From Anodontia alba (taxonomy: Eukaryota; Mollusca; Bivalvia; Lucinida; Lucinidae): 64,000 nt of DNA. The stretch lies in contig OZ024827.1 of assembly GCA_964016985.1 (NCBI GenBank), positions 80,737,835-80,801,834 of the forward strand, read 5' to 3'. Shown here one piece after another: positions 1 through 14,500 of this stretch. The position numbers and the translations under genes are program-made. Under the pieces are notes generated by a model that saw only the letters and a program-made list of their open reading frames with translations, ran no database searches and was not told the origin of the DNA. Numbering within the stretch: the stretch's first letter is position 1; each line of letters begins with the position of its first letter.

Positions 1-417
1 GTGCTTGGAGGTACAGCCTCACAAACTACAAAGCTGTATATAAAGAGACTTTATAAATCGGTTCTTTTGTGTGTTCTTTGTTTCCAAAGGCAACTTTTTA
101 GATTTTTATTTTATAATAAGTTTGTGTGATTTGCCAGATTTTATACATTGACAAAATAAAAAAAATAGTAATTTATTCCTTATAATTCCAACTTTATCAT
201 CAAAATGTTATAAATGTTGCCAAAATGTCAATCTTCTGAAATGACGGAAGGAAAATAGATGCAACAAATTCCTGCTTTGAATTTATTGAAGTGTTGAAAC
301 TTTTCCTTCAACCAATCAAACTGCATGAAATGTGTATAAAGATGAAGAGATGGAATTGTTACAATGTAAAAGATGTGGAATACAAATTGAAACACATACT
401 GTCATAATTTTTAAACT

Positions 418-782
418 ACAGTATAACCTCAATGGCTCGAACATGGACGGCTCGTTTACCATGAATGATTCGAATTCTTTTTTCAGTCCCTACAAAATTC
501 TTACAATAGCTCAAAAAAACAAATATTTAGGGATTTTTTTCTTATTTTATCATGGAATTGTATGTTGTGTGTACTCATTAGAATTGCCTCATCGAGGCAA
601 TTCTAATGAGTACATTCAACACACATCATTGTGTTGAAAATTGAAAATATTTCCCTAAATTATCGCTATTTGTTTCCTGAACTGGTGCCATGATTAACCC
701 TCGGTGGCTCAAACTACCCATGTCTCGAACAAATTTCCATGGTCCCAAAGATGTTCGAGCTATTGAGATTCAACTGTACTTG
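418..782. mobile_element. MITE with CAGTATAACCTCAATGGC ends and an inner hairpin
   Basis: 'acagtataacctcaatggct' start and 'gagctattgagattcaactg' end. The centre (560-632) is a TACTCATTAGAATTGCCTC palindrome like that of the widespread family A. The nesting or shared origin is unresolved. Confidence 0.68.
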
Positions 783-1054
783 GAATTTCTTTTTGATGCA
801 GTTTTCAATGCCAATCTCAGAAGATTTATTTCTATCACTTACAATGTCTTTATGGCTTTTCTTATGGTCTTTAAGTTATAAGAGCTTTGCCACAGAGGCA
901 CCAGGCAGCCCATCTATTAAGAGGCTGTTAGGAGGGAGCCTGTGAAAATGTAAAGTCTGCTTATGGCCTTTGCTGTATGCTAATAAAATCATCTGCCCCA
1001 AATCTACATGTTTTGCATATGCTCAAGACCTATTTTTTCATTTGCTTATCATCA

Positions 1055-1395
1055 TGTTATTATAGGAATGAATTTTACTTTTGTGGATTTCATTGATCTG
1101 TAAACTCTGGCATATCACTCACAAACTGAATAAAGTGCAAAGGATTTTATGAGAAGTAAGTGAGTGATTTGTCATAGTTCACGCATCGATGCAATCCTCA
1201 AAATAAATCATTCCTTATAATTCCAACTGTGTCTTCAAAATGTTACAAATGCTGACAAAAAAGGTTAATCTTTTGATATGGCAGAGGGAAAATGGATCAG
1301 ACAGATTCCTACTCTAGACTTTATTGAAGTGTAAAATTTTTCCTTCAACAAATCAAATAACGTAAAATGGGTATAAAGATGAGGAGTTGAAATAG
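1055..1395. repeat. Dispersed repeat R1
   Basis: It shares 'ttattataggaatgaatttt' through 'cacaaactgaataaag' and 'cagattcctactctagactttattgaagtg' (in parts) with 16795-17085. The right half also matches 165-360. No hairpin or tRNA head was seen, and its class is unknown. Confidence 0.75.
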
Positions 1396-1780
1396 TAAGT
1401 ACTTATGTTCTTCATCAAATCTGATAAAAAATATAAGTGTTGCCATTCTGTTTCAGCTGTGGGTTTTGCAACATAAGTACTGTATTTGCAGTAAATCTTT
1501 AGACAGATGGGTCTAAGCAAACAGTGTAGACCCTAATCAAACCAGTCTAATCAGTCTACACTGTTTGCCATTCCATCACAATATTTTAGACATCTCACCA
1601 AATAGTCAAGGGCTTGTTCAAAGTTTATGTTAAATATGAACAGAAGTAAGGGTGGCAGTATATTTTGAGAAAACACAGTACAAATGTACCAGATAAGCAA
1701 AATTACTGATAACTAACTGAGCTGCGCCAAGCAAAAAAAAAAAGTGCCTTCAGGGCATGCGTGAACAGCCAAAGGCAAGA

Positions 1781-2030
1781 TCAGGCCCTGAGGTTATAAA
1801 ACTTTTTTCATGCTCACTCAGCTGAGCATGAAATTTTCTCTGCTAATAAATATGAAAATACCAAAAAAAGTTGGCATTTTCATATTTATTGGCAAAGAAA
1901 ATTACATGCTCAGCCATGTTAAGCAAGAAAGAATTTCCAATTGTTAGTAATTTGAGATTTATTAGCAGGACAAATTTCATGCTCAGCTGAGTTGAGCATG
2001 AAAAAAGATTTTATAGCCTCGGGGCCAGAC
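1781..2030. mobile_element. MITE family G (TCAGGCCCTGAGG ends)
   Basis: Ends 'ggccctgaggttataaaac' and 'ttttatagcctcggggcc', interior repeats of CTCAGCTGAGCATGAAA in both orientations. A second copy is at 55711-55966. Confidence 0.8.
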
Positions 2031-2342
2031 TGTGCATCTGCATGATCAAGGCCTTTGCTGTCTACTGCACTTTGTTGGTTTTGTCATGCACTTGTCATGT
2101 GCTGGCTCGTATTTCTTTTTTTTATTTTTCAGAGAAAATAAGGCTTGACACCTCGTGTGAATCATCTGCTTGGTGGACAAGAAAGTGCAAGGAAGCAAAC
2201 AGAAAGTGACAAAAGTTATCTACAGAATGTCTTGAAATTACAAGTAATGAAAGGCAGACAAAATTTAATTATCTCAAAACATGTTTGTCCCAATAAATAG
2301 ATTTATTACATACGCTCATAACCTACCAGGGTCAAAATTTAC

Positions 2343-2525
2343 TCTTGCAATTGTGTCCCATATTTTGCTCTCCGGTGAAGCATTTTTAGACATATTAGGT
2401 TTTCCAATACCCAGGAAAAATGCTTTACTATACGGTGTTGTGGCATTGAAGAACTTGTCAAAGTCAGTCTGGTTATATGTCTGGTAGACAATCTTCCCCA
2501 TAGGACTTGAAGGTGAAGCCCAATC
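2343..2525 (-). CDS. DUF5054-like gene, last exon seen in window
   Basis: Acceptor TTTTCAG. It encodes DWASPSSPMGKIVYQTYNQT, then DFDKFFNATTPYSKAFFLGIGKPNMSKN and ESKIWDTIAR, with GTAAAT used as donor. The family should have a further C-terminal beta region. No matching coding sequence was seen between 1 and 2342, so the 3' exons are probably beyond the left edge. Confidence 0.78.
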
Positions 2526-5500
2526 CTGAAAAGAGTATGTAGTTTTGCATACACCATATATTGAGGGCTGAGCGCAAGACTGTATTAAGTCAGATGGCTG
2601 TTTTTCCCCAAACTAAATCTCACCATGAACGTGTTATGAAGATTACAACATTTCTGTCTGTAAACAATGAAAATTTAAGTGCCATTGCTCATATAAGCAA
2701 TGGCACCTAAATTTGCATTCTTTATAAAGGGGTCAAAATTGCCCCTAAACAAAGGGTTTCAAAAATATGTTCGAGTCATACTACAGTCTTGCGATCAACC
2801 CTCGATTTACTCTAAATATTCAGACAGACAGGCCTGAGCAGAAGTGTAAACCAAGATCAGAAGCTGCAAAATGCAATATCTGATCAAGGACTAAACCGTC
2901 TGCCATCATCCACCAGATTTTAGAAATCAACAGGTAATAAAACAGGCCTGTTCAAAATGCAATACCTGATCAAGGACTAAGCCATCTGCCATCATCTACC
3001 AGATTTTAGACATATCAACCGGTAATAAAAAAGGCCTGTTCTTTAGCACAAGTATGGTAAGGAATAAAGGTGTCCATTATGGTAAACTGGAACGATCCTG
3101 AACAGTATACACCTGTACAGTCTAGTGTTTACCATCTACGATATATATTGTTTCTGCTGTCTATATCTTTTAACCCTTGAAATGCCAAGAAAACTTGCAT
3201 CTGAAAATGTTGTCTGTTTATGTCGTCTGCTGCATCTTCTTGCAAACTTTTCAAACATACTTTTTGCATATAGGCAAACAGTGTGGCCCCAGATCAGACT
3301 GCTCCTAGAGGAGCAGTCTGATCTGGATCCACACTGTTTGCAACAATGACTTTTAATGTAACTGGCAGAGGACAAAGCAGACGACAATTGTTGTAACTGG
3401 CTCTTTAAGGGTTAAGGGAATCGATATACTTTCAGGGAAGGCAACTCTTTCAAAATTGTTTTGCCTCCCTTCTGAAGGAGAGCTACTCTGTGAATACAGG
3501 GAAATATTTGGTGCTAGAGGACCAATCTCCCAAAAATACCAACAAATGTTTGGGTACAGTTTATGGTGAATCTTCTTGTAATGCTACTGTGAAATGGAGA
3601 GCAAGGGAGTGTCAATGTGGTATGGAAAGTTTTCAAGGTGATGCTCTTTCTGTACAACCATCAACAGTATAACCCGAGAAAACACTGAGATTGTTTATCA
3701 CCTGGTTCTTAATAACAAGCTTGTTAAAACCCATGAGACTACTGGTATCTCAAATAGTTCCACAGATGATGATGATGATGATGATGATGGTTGGTGTTTT
3801 ATATCCCTTTTAACATTACTTGTCATATCGAGGCAATAGAAGGGTGATAATGAAAGGCTCTATGCAATAAAATGTCATATAGTCATGAGCTGAATTCTGT
3901 CTCCAGAGGGATTTGAACCCAGAACCTTGTGACCCATGTCAGGAGCAATGCTGCCATAGAAGTATACTTCATGATCATTTACATATGACAAAGATCTATG
4001 CAAGTCGAGGGTTGATCACAAGACTGTAGCAAGTCAGATGGTTGTTTTTTTCCAATACTTAATCTCCTCACCATGAAGGTGTTATGAAGATTACAACATA
4101 TCTTTCGGTAAACAATGGAAATTTAGGTGCCATTGCTCGTATGAGCAATGGCACCTAAATTTGCTTTGTTTACAAAGGGGTCAAAGTTGCCCCTAAACAA
4201 GAGTTTCAAAAATATGTTTGAGTTACTACAGTCTTGCGCTCAACCCTCGAAGTGTATACCCTGATTATATATGGCATCTGCCTGGTTTTGTCAGCTTGTT
4301 TGTCTAAATGCGTAGGGTGAATATGCCATTTTTGCCATACACTGGAACCTTGTTTTAAGATGGTTCATAATATGACTGTTTTGCATATAATACAATTTAA
4401 AGTAATCCAAACAAAACTATACAGATTTGTAGAGAAAGATGATCATCAAAAAGGTACAGATTGTATAGAAAATGACCATTTATGGTCATTTTTCTATATA
4501 ATCTATATATGTTTGTTTGGATACAAAACGGTTGTTTAGCAAACATGGAGTTCATTTTGGATCCCAGAATAGTTTAATTCATAGCAACAGATAAGGCACT
4601 TTTTTCATCTGAAAACTGCTGATATCTTTCTTATTTCTTAATAAAAACATATGTTGTGGGTACTCATTAGAAGTGCCTCTCCGAGGCACTTCTAATGAGT
4701 ACCCACAACATGTTTTCGTCGAGAAATAAGAAAAATATTATGTGGATACCCCCACTTATCTGTAGCTATGGTTTATAAATAGGTTGTGGTGTATTAGGAA
4801 ACAGCTTACCCTGCCCCATGGATCAGTGAGGGTTTCCAAAGCCCCTTGACTATTCACTTTAAATGAAAAACCTTTACACTTCATCTCACTGTTTTCTGAA
4901 ACTGGCATCTGTTTGTAACCTGCATAAAGAAAGAAAATCTGAATATTTCTATGATGATGTTATTGCAGTATTCCATATGGTACACTGCTGGCAAATCTAG
5001 AAATGTTAAAATGAGCAGCAGCATCAGAAAATGTACCTTCCGACATGTAAACCCAGCTAAGATTCAGCTCAGCTTGTGCATTCATGCAGTCAGAATCTTC
5101 ACTAGGTGCATTCTGGATAGCGAAGAAGGCAAAGTTTCTTCATAATGACAATGCATACTCTATTATTGCATATATTATTAACAACCGTGCATTAACCGGC
5201 GAAAGGCCGTGTATTAACAAGGCAAGTCACGCGCTGTTAATGCACGGCTATGCAACTTTCAATATGATCATACCGGGGCCACAGATTTGCTGCCGTTATG
5301 AGATGCGTACTGCCCGGCCCTAGAACAAGCATAGTCTGTGGAAATTACGTTCGCGAGACATCGGTGAAAAGGCGAAACAAACTAGTGCAAATAATAACAC
5401 GAAATGTAGCAAATGTTTTCAGTTTTTTATGCAATAATAGCGATCAAACATGTTTTTTGAATGCATTAACATTCGCCAGGTCCCTTGGGAGGTGTTGAAA

Positions 5501-8500
5501 ACTGCGGCCTTCGGCCTCAGTTTTTAACACCTCCCACGGGACCTGGCGAATGTTAATGCATGAAAAACCATGTTTGATCCCTATAGTCAAAACTGTGCAG
5601 AGGCACAGGCTGATTTGAGTCTTCAATGGTTGCACATATCAGAAGGTATATTTTCTCATGTTGTGGCTCAAAGGTCAGTAAGCATGGCTTACAAGACACT
5701 CCCCTCCCACACTAGCACAAATAAAATATTATAAACAAGATGGCCCTGTATTGTGCACCTGATTACCAGATAAATTGGCCTTTTGGTTCAGGAGAAGAAG
5801 TGAAAAATAGATTTCTAAGATAGCAGCCTTGGTAGACATCTTGGACTTCACAGTGGAACAATTTTAGCTCTTTTTTTTTTATCTATAAGTCACCCTGATG
5901 CTTCCTACCAAGTTTGGAGTCTTGGCCCTTTGGTTGAGAAAAAGCAAAAAATAGATTTTCAAGATGACAACCAAGGCAGCCATCTTGGATTTCCTATTAG
6001 AATGATTTTAGCTATTTTGATATTCTAGTCACCCCTATGCTTCTTATCAAGTTTCAAGACAATTGTTTGTTTGTGTTGAGGTTTTACGGCCCAGTCTACC
6101 CACTGGGGTCATGTTGAGTGCAGTCAGTTTACCTAACCAGACGTTTACTGGGCAGGCTTAGTCCTTTAAGCAGTTAACCAGTATTGTGCACATTCTTTCG
6201 CCAGAAACTGACAACTGCTCTTCTTGAATCAGCGGAAGGGAGAGAATGAGCGTAGAAAATATTTCATGATCAATCTCCACGAAAGAATGTTGCTGACCTC
6301 GGCAGGGGTTGAACCCGCGACCTCCTGGTCTCCTATCGGACAGCGCATCCAACTCAGCCACCGAGGTCTTCAAGACAATTGGACTTTCTTTTCAGGAGAA
6401 GAAGCAAAAAATAGATTTTCAAGATGGCTGTTGTTGAGGCCATCTTGGATTTCCCATCAGAACAGTTTTAGCTATTTTTTATCTAGAAGTCACCCTGATG
6501 CTTCCTACCAAGTTTCAAGTCAGTTGGCCTTTAGTTTCAGAAGAAGAAGTGAAACAGATTTTCAAGATGGCAGCCATGGCGGCCATCTTGAATTTCCGAT
6601 GGGAATGATTTTAGCTATTTTTGCTCTACAAGATTACCCAATGCTTCCTACCTTTTCAAGTCAATTGGCCTTTCGGTTCAGGAGGAGAAGCTAAAAATAG
6701 ATTTTCAAGATGGCGGCCATAGCCTCCATCTTGGATTTCGGATTTCGGATTCGAACGATTCTAGCTATTTTTGACCTACAAGTCACCCCCACGCATCCTA
6801 TCAAGTTTCATGTCAATTGGCCTTTTGGTTCAGGAGAAGAAGGGAAAAAAAGATTTTCAAGTCTTGGATTTCCAATCGAAATGATTTAGCTATTTTTGAT
6901 CTACAAGTCACTCCAATGCTCCAAAGTTTCAAGTCAATTGGCCTACGGGTGTAGAAGTAGGCTCCAATTGTTGATGGTGCACCACAGACATGGGACGATG
7001 GACAATGACTGATCACAATAGCTCACCTTCTTGCTCAGGTGAGCTAATTATGGGTGTATGAGTAATCACTATGCTTTTGACATCTTTCAGAAAGTTGTTT
7101 TTTGCCAGGAGCTTTACACAGAAATGGATTTAAAAACTTTTATCATGATTTAATGCAAAACATTTTATCATTTACCTAGACACAAAAAATTTACTTTATT
7201 CAATAGTTTTAAAAATTTGATACTTTTCTTTTTCCCATGGTTAAAATGGCAACAATTTTTGCAAAAACTGATAGGTTGTGTAGACTGGAGGCCAGTTTTT
7301 GATGTTCCACTTATTCAAATTTTCTGAAATTTTCCCAATATTGGTATAGCAATGGTTAAAAGTCAGTAAAGAAAAGTTTAAAATATTTCTAAAATAAAAT
7401 TCCAAAACCTTACTTTACTATAGAAATTGCATGTGTGAGGCAAATTTTTTGGGCAATGATTTTATTCTATGGTAAATATTTGAGAACGAAGCACAGGAAA
7501 AGACTAGACAAATGGTGTCTAATAAGATATAGATAATCAGAACATTTTTATCCCCACGCTTTTTAGAAAAAGCGTCGGGGATATTGTTATCGCCTCCGTC
7601 CGTCTGTCCGTCCATCCGTCTGTCCGTTATGTTATCTCCTCCCAAACCGCTGGACAGAATCCAACCAAATTTGGTGAATGGCTTGCTTACACAAGTGGGG
7701 CATGCAAGAGCACGTTTATTTTTGGCCCCACCCCCAGGGATCCTGGGGAGGGGTCAAAAGGTCAAATATTGACAATTTCCAATTTCAAAGTCAATTTTAA
7801 AGATTTTTATGCGAAAATGTGCACATATACTCAGTAGTGATATATGTAAAACATATTGAACGGGATTTACTTTGTGACCCTAGGAACACCCTTTGGGGTG
7901 GCACTTGGGGGGTGGGGCAGGGTCAAAAATTAAGTTTCTCACAACATGGTCATGTGGCAAATCAAATTGAAGGGAATGATGAGTAGAATAACATACAAGT
8001 AGAATTTTGCCTGGTTGCTTAAAACTATGCTGTGTGGTACAAGAGCAATTTCTGCCAGAAGCGTGGGATTTGCGATGGCGTGCCATCGACTGCCCGATCT
8101 CATTCTTTTTTTTTTTTCATTTTTTTCATCTAAAGTAAAACATCTTTTCAAGAGAGGCTGAAAGAATAGCAGGCATTTCAATCAAAGTATTCTGTAACTC
8201 ATTTGCCAATACAGGAATAGACCTGTTTTTAACTCAATATGTGGCAACTCACTTTGGGTCTTTTGTGTGTCTTTTGTCCTGTTTGTTGTCTTATTGTTGT
8301 GTTTAGTGGGTCCTGTCTAGCATTGTGATTACGTCCTTGCTGGGAAAGATGGAGCTGGTTGCTTTGCTTTTCTTTGGTTTGTGGTATGTGTACTGTCTGT
8401 CATGGTTTTTTGCGCTTCCTCAAGGTGTCACTGACAGGCTATGTTCTATGACTCTTCCTGGATATTTGTTTGTTTGGTTTTTAGGTTTTACATCCCAGTC

Positions 8501-11500
8501 AACCCAGTGGGGTCATGTCCAGCGTGGTCAGTTTACCTAACCACATGTTTACTGGACAGGCTTAGTCCTCTAAGCGGTTAACCAGTATAGTGCTCATTCT
8601 TTTGCCAGAAACTGACAACTGCCCTTCTTGAATCAGTGTAAGGGAGAGAATGACTGTAGAAAATGTTTCATGATCAATCTCTACGAAAGAATGTTGCCGA
8701 CCTCGGCTATCCACTACAACCTCTTTATAACACAGTTCATTATAACACGGTTTCGGATATAACATGGTTCAAAGATGGACCCCAAAAATGTATAGATTAT
8801 ATTGAAAAATGACCATTCATGGTCATTTTTCAATATAATCTATACATTTTTGTTTGGATATAATGCGGTTGTTTAACTAACATGGTTTGTGCTATGGACC
8901 CCAACAATAGTGTTATAAAGAGGTTGTGGTGTACTATCTTTAATCATCATTCCATTTTCAAATTCAAATGAATCTTACCTAAATGTGCTTACTGATACTG
9001 AAATTATCAAAAATATGTTGTTTTTTTTCTTCTAGTTTTCTGAGGCAGACAATCTTGTTCAAATCCATAAATATTTTCCCTTATGAAAGTCAATCTGTAT
9101 TTTGTTAATAATAGACTGTCTTATGAATTCCAACCATAAATACTCAAGATAAATGGAGAGCAAAAAAAAACAAAAAAAAAAAACATGCCATTTTTTCAAG
9201 TTTGTTATGGGCTATAACATTAGCCAAAACGCAGGAATACTTTCCCTTTTAGAATGCAACCTGTGCTTTGTTGTTAAAAATCTAAATTATGAATTTGATT
9301 TACATCCTTTCATGAATACTGACATTTTTTTCAGAGTTGTCAGAAGCAGCAATTCTGTTCGGAATGCAGATATAAGCCCCCTTTTTAATTCAGCCTGTCT
9401 TTTATCCATGGCAGGCATTGTTATATATGTATTTTAAGAGAATCTATCCATGAATGCTTAAGTTACTAAGGGGAAAGAGCAGTCTGATCAGAGTCTACAC
9501 TGTTTGCCATATCACTAAGTATTTTAAGAAACAAACTGCATAAAAAGCAAAATTTAGGCAAAAAGGTATGGAATAAAGTGTTTGAAATTTTAGGAAATTT
9601 ACCGTGTTTTTGTGGAGAAATAAGAAGAGAGGCTAGCCCCTCTTATCTAGAGCTACATTCTTGTATCATGCCCTGGCAACATAGCACCAGATAAGGAGTA
9701 TTCAGCAAAATATTTTATTAACCCTTGTCATGCTGAATACATTAAAATGCCACGCCCACTTCCAATTTTCAGCCAATCAGATTACTTGATCCAGGTTGAA
9801 GATACAAATTCACATACTAATGTGGAAAATGTGCAGATCCAGATCAGTTGGCTTCTTTAGAAGCCAACTGATCTGGATCTACACTGTTTGCAAAAGCAGG
9901 CCATATCCGGGTTCAGATGGACAAGGGTTAATTATCGAAAATAAAAATTACCGGTACTCATCAGAAGCAACTTGGTGAGGCATTTCTAATGTGCATCTAA
10001 AACTGGACATATGTTTTTATGGAGAAATGGAGAAAATGTTCCCATAATTATCCCCAAATACTCATCTTTAAGTCCTCTGGAACCCTCTCTACTTATTTAT
10101 CAACCTACCAGTTAGATCAGGAAACTGAGGCTGTTGAGCTTTCAAGCTCACCCTGATAGCATCAGCTAGAGAATGGTTGCCAAGAGCTTCCAAAGCCAAC
10201 TTGGTGAAATTCCTCTGTTCTTCCCAGGAATCTGTGGCATTGAGATACATCCTTCCTGTAAGCAAAAACATAATACAAATTACACTGATACTTAGGTAAA
10301 TACAGCATTAACCCATTTATGCCTAGCGTCCTATAAAAGGGACATTTGCAAACAGTGTAGTCCCAGATCAGATGTGGCGTCTGATCAGGGTCTACACTGT
10401 TTACAGTTACATTGGAAAGTTTCAATAATAAATTTAAAGTAACTTTGACAATTTCTATAGAACACCCCTTGGACTATATAAAGGACACATCCAATGTTCA
10501 TGATAGGAGAGTTCATTGAAAATATTCAGGCATAAATGGGTTAACTCTAAAAATCTGGACACCTCAAGTCCAAGAGACTCTCTGAACTACTTCGAGACAT
10601 CCATCTCAACATATCAAATTTGCAGAATTCAGGAAAAAAATAAATAGAACAAGCACATTTAACAAATGAATATGTAATTTGACTAAAAAGAAGTCAAAGA
10701 TATGTAGAAAATATTGAGGAAAAAAGGAGAAATTTCTTCTCTTTTCCACAATATTTTTTTACCTGTTGTTAGATTTCCATGTTAAAACAGGGACCAGATT
10801 TGAGATAAGTGAGGTTGAGAGAATGAGAGCTGACTGTTCTTGATATTATTTTTGCATCAACATATATGGTGTGGGTATTCCTTACTCACAACACTGAGGC
10901 ATAGTACCGTAACAAATGTTTTGGTGCAAACAAATGGCTGAGGCAATTTTGACGAGGTACAAAAATCATACAAAAGCAACAACTAAATATAAAATCTTAA
11001 CAGCCTAAATAAAATATATGTATATTAAAATATCAAATCATAGCTCTAATGTGCTTTTTTCATTTAAAACCAAAAAGCAGTGATATTTTCACATTTCTCC
11101 ACAAAAACAAATGTGGGTATTCATTATAAGCTCCTCACTCAGGTGTTTCTAACAAGTACCATCAACATATGTTTTTGTGGACAAATAAGAAAAATAAAGT
11201 TTATGGATACTCCTTTTATCTGGAACCGTGCTAAAGCATTGCTACAATTATCAGTTAGCCTAGGGCTAAGTACCATTAAATCCCAGAACAGATGTTTTCA
11301 TGGAGAAATAAGGCAAGAATTAATTGGTTTATGTCTAAAATAACAACTCATCTAGGAATAAGGCAAATGTTGATAGGTTTATCTCCAAAATAACAACTCA
11401 TCTAGGAGAAATAAGGCAAATATTGGTAGGTTTATCTCCAAAATAACTACTCATCTAGGAGAAATAAGGCAAGCACTGATAGGTTTATCTCCAAAATAAC

Positions 11501-14500
11501 AACTCATCCAGGAGGAATAAAGCAAGTTTTGGGAGTTGATATTTTGGAGATAAACCTATCAATACTTGCCTTATTTCTCCATATGTTTATCTCCAGAATA
11601 ACAACTTACCTAATGATCTGTTCAACTCACCTGGATCCTTCAGCATTTTATCAAACTCTTCATTTGTCCAGTGTATGTTGTCAACACAGTTGCCAGCCTG
11701 ACCCCAGGTGTGTTCCCCTAGCTTTAACATGATACGACTAGCATTGTATACCCGGGGATCATTTAATGAGCATTTTCCTGAAAAATTAAAGGCATTTCAA
11801 GAAGGCTCAGGGCTCCATTTAAGAAAACAATATTTCAGTATTATATCACCTCTAAAATCAAAAGGGTAAGTTTTACCAGTTATTTATACTCCATTCCCTG
11901 AAATCTAGGACCCCGCAAAGAATAACTGGCAAACAGTGCAGAGCCAGATCAGACACCACAGAATGTGGCATCTCATCAGGTTTTTATTGTTTGCATACAG
12001 TTAAGCCATTTTCTCTTAGGATATCTAAATCACATAGCCTGACATACCTAAAATTGAAATTCATCTCTTCCAATATATAGTGTGGGGGGAGTTTATTCTT
12101 CAGTCTAAAGCAGGTTTAGAGTTAATGTCTGTTGTGGGAGTATGGCTACTTTACTGATTTGAGATAAAGGCATTAGCAAAATTCCAGCACATGCGGTTAA
12201 GAATTGAAATTCGAATTGTTAGCGTGCACCGGATGCAATATTTGTCACTACATCATGTCACTCGATCTTCACAAGAAGATCTGACATTGTTTTTCATCAA
12301 GAAATGAAATGCATAAGAATGCAATACTTCATTTAATGAGAAAGCACTAAACATACAAATATTATGAATTATAGACAACAGAAAAACAACAGCCATATCA
12401 ACACATGAGAATTTCAGGACATTTGTAAACTTTGTTTTTATTTCATGACAAAAGGCTATTAGTTTTATATACAAAAGAGCCATATTTCAGGAAAACATGT
12501 CTTCCATTATGTCAAATAACTAGAACTCCATATAAGAAGAGGTAGCCTATACAGATCAGAGCCAGTGCATGACAAAACCTACAAAATGGCATGTATGCCC
12601 AGCAAAGACTCAGTCTGATCAGCATCTTTGCTGTATGCTCAAGAGGTAGCTAAGAACCCAAGCTTTCTTCATGCTGACAGCAAAGACTGATCAGACTGGG
12701 TGGAGGCCCAGGCTGATCTGAGTCTTTGCTGGATGCACATGCCATTTTGTTGGTTTTGTCATGCATTGACACATTTATCTTATTTATCCAAAAAAATGTA
12801 TGTTGTTTGTATGCATTAGAAGCCCCTCACAATTGAAACACTTCTAATTAGTACCCACAACATGTTTTAATGGAGAAATAAACTAGAAATTGTTTTTTGT
12901 AAAACAATATGCCCCCAACCATATGCTTGCCTCTAAAGATAATACAAGGTAAAACTGGCCTAATTTACAAAGGGCCATAACTCTTGAAGCATTTTTCAGA
13001 ATTTTATTCAAAAGTTTATCAGGTCATCATCTCATCACTACCAATCTAATCATCAGCAATGAGGCTCAAGCTCTAACAGTTTTTTAGTTATTTTGCTGAC
13101 AAGGGAAAAAATGCCCAAATAAACAAAGGGCCATTACTCATGTAATATTCTTCAGAATTTATTCAAAAGTCAATCAGGACATCTACTCATCATTACCAAT
13201 CAATTCAAAAGTTTCAAGGCTCTGGCTCCAACAGCTGTTTTTAGATATTTTGCTGACAAGGTAAAAATGCCCAAAATTACAAAGGGCCACAACTCATGAA
13301 GCATTTTTCAGAATTTATTCAGAAGTTAATCAGGTCCTCTACTCATCACTAACAATCTATTTATCAAGTTTCAAGGCTCTGGCTTCAATAGTTTTTGATA
13401 AATTTTGCTGAAAAGGGAAAAATGCCAAATTTACAAAGGGCTATTACTCATGAAATATTTTTCAGAATTTATTAAAAAATCAATCAGGTTATCTACTCAT
13501 CCTTACCGATCAAGTTTCAAGGCTCTAGCTCCAACAATTTTCTAGATATTTTCCTTACAAAGTAAAAATGCCCAATATTAAAAAAAAGGGCCATAAATCA
13601 TAAAGTATTTTCCAAATTTATTCAAAAGTTTATCAGGTCATCTACCCATCACTTCGGATCTAGTCATCAAGTTTCAAGGCTCTAGCTTCAATAGTTTTTG
13701 AAAATTTTGCTGATAATGGAAAAATGCCAAATTTACAAAGGGCCATTACTCATAAAATTTTTTTCAGAATTTATTCAAAAGTCAATCAGGTCATCTACTC
13801 ATCATTACCAATCAATTCACCAAGTTTTCCTGATAAGGTAAAAATGCCTACAATTACAAATTACCATAAATCATGAAGTTTTGTTATTTTTTTTTTTTTT
13901 TCAAAATTTATTCAAAAGTTAATCAGATCATCTACTCATCACTACCAATTGATTTGTCAATTTTCAAGGCTCTAGCTTTAATAGTTTTTGAGTTATTTTG
14001 CTGACAAGATTTCATCCTTTTTTTTTCAAAGGGCCATAACTCAGGAAAGGGACATAATCTTCATAAGAAATAAAATATATGTCAGCTATTTTGTTATGAG
14101 GAATCCATAGATCGAATTTCAAAATTTTAGCATGCACGTTTCAGGAGTTATGCAATGCATCAAAAAGAAAATACCTTAGAAGTAGTTTGAGCTGGGTCTA
14201 CCCTGTTTGCTCAGGTTTATCTTTCACCATTTACATAGCTAACATTGCAATAAAAGTTCTGAACTTTATCTGAAAACATACCTTCTTTAAAGCATTCTGC
14301 TCTTGATCTAAACATGGCCCTCATTTCAGCTGTCTTCCTGGGATCACTACCTGACCCCTGTATCCACACATCACCCATTTCTTGAGTAAATATAGGGAGT
14401 TCAGACTTGACAGTTTGTAACTCAGCTATGTAGTTCTCAAATGTGGAGGCCTTTATTTCAGCTTTAGGGAACTGGGATCTTGCAATTTCAAATGCTGTCA

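Noticed and set aside
3490..3672. Plus-strand 60-codon frame
   Set aside because: No domain, no neighbouring exons on that strand, and it sits between MITEs in an intron of the minus-strand gene.
6224..6694. 156-codon open frame on the plus strand
   Set aside because: It runs across a SINE and core repeats of element A, and the protein is a translation of repeat units.
14217..14281. Continuation of the exon frame past 14282
   Set aside because: The donor at 14281-14280 gives the phase needed by the next exon, and the extra residues are not family-like.
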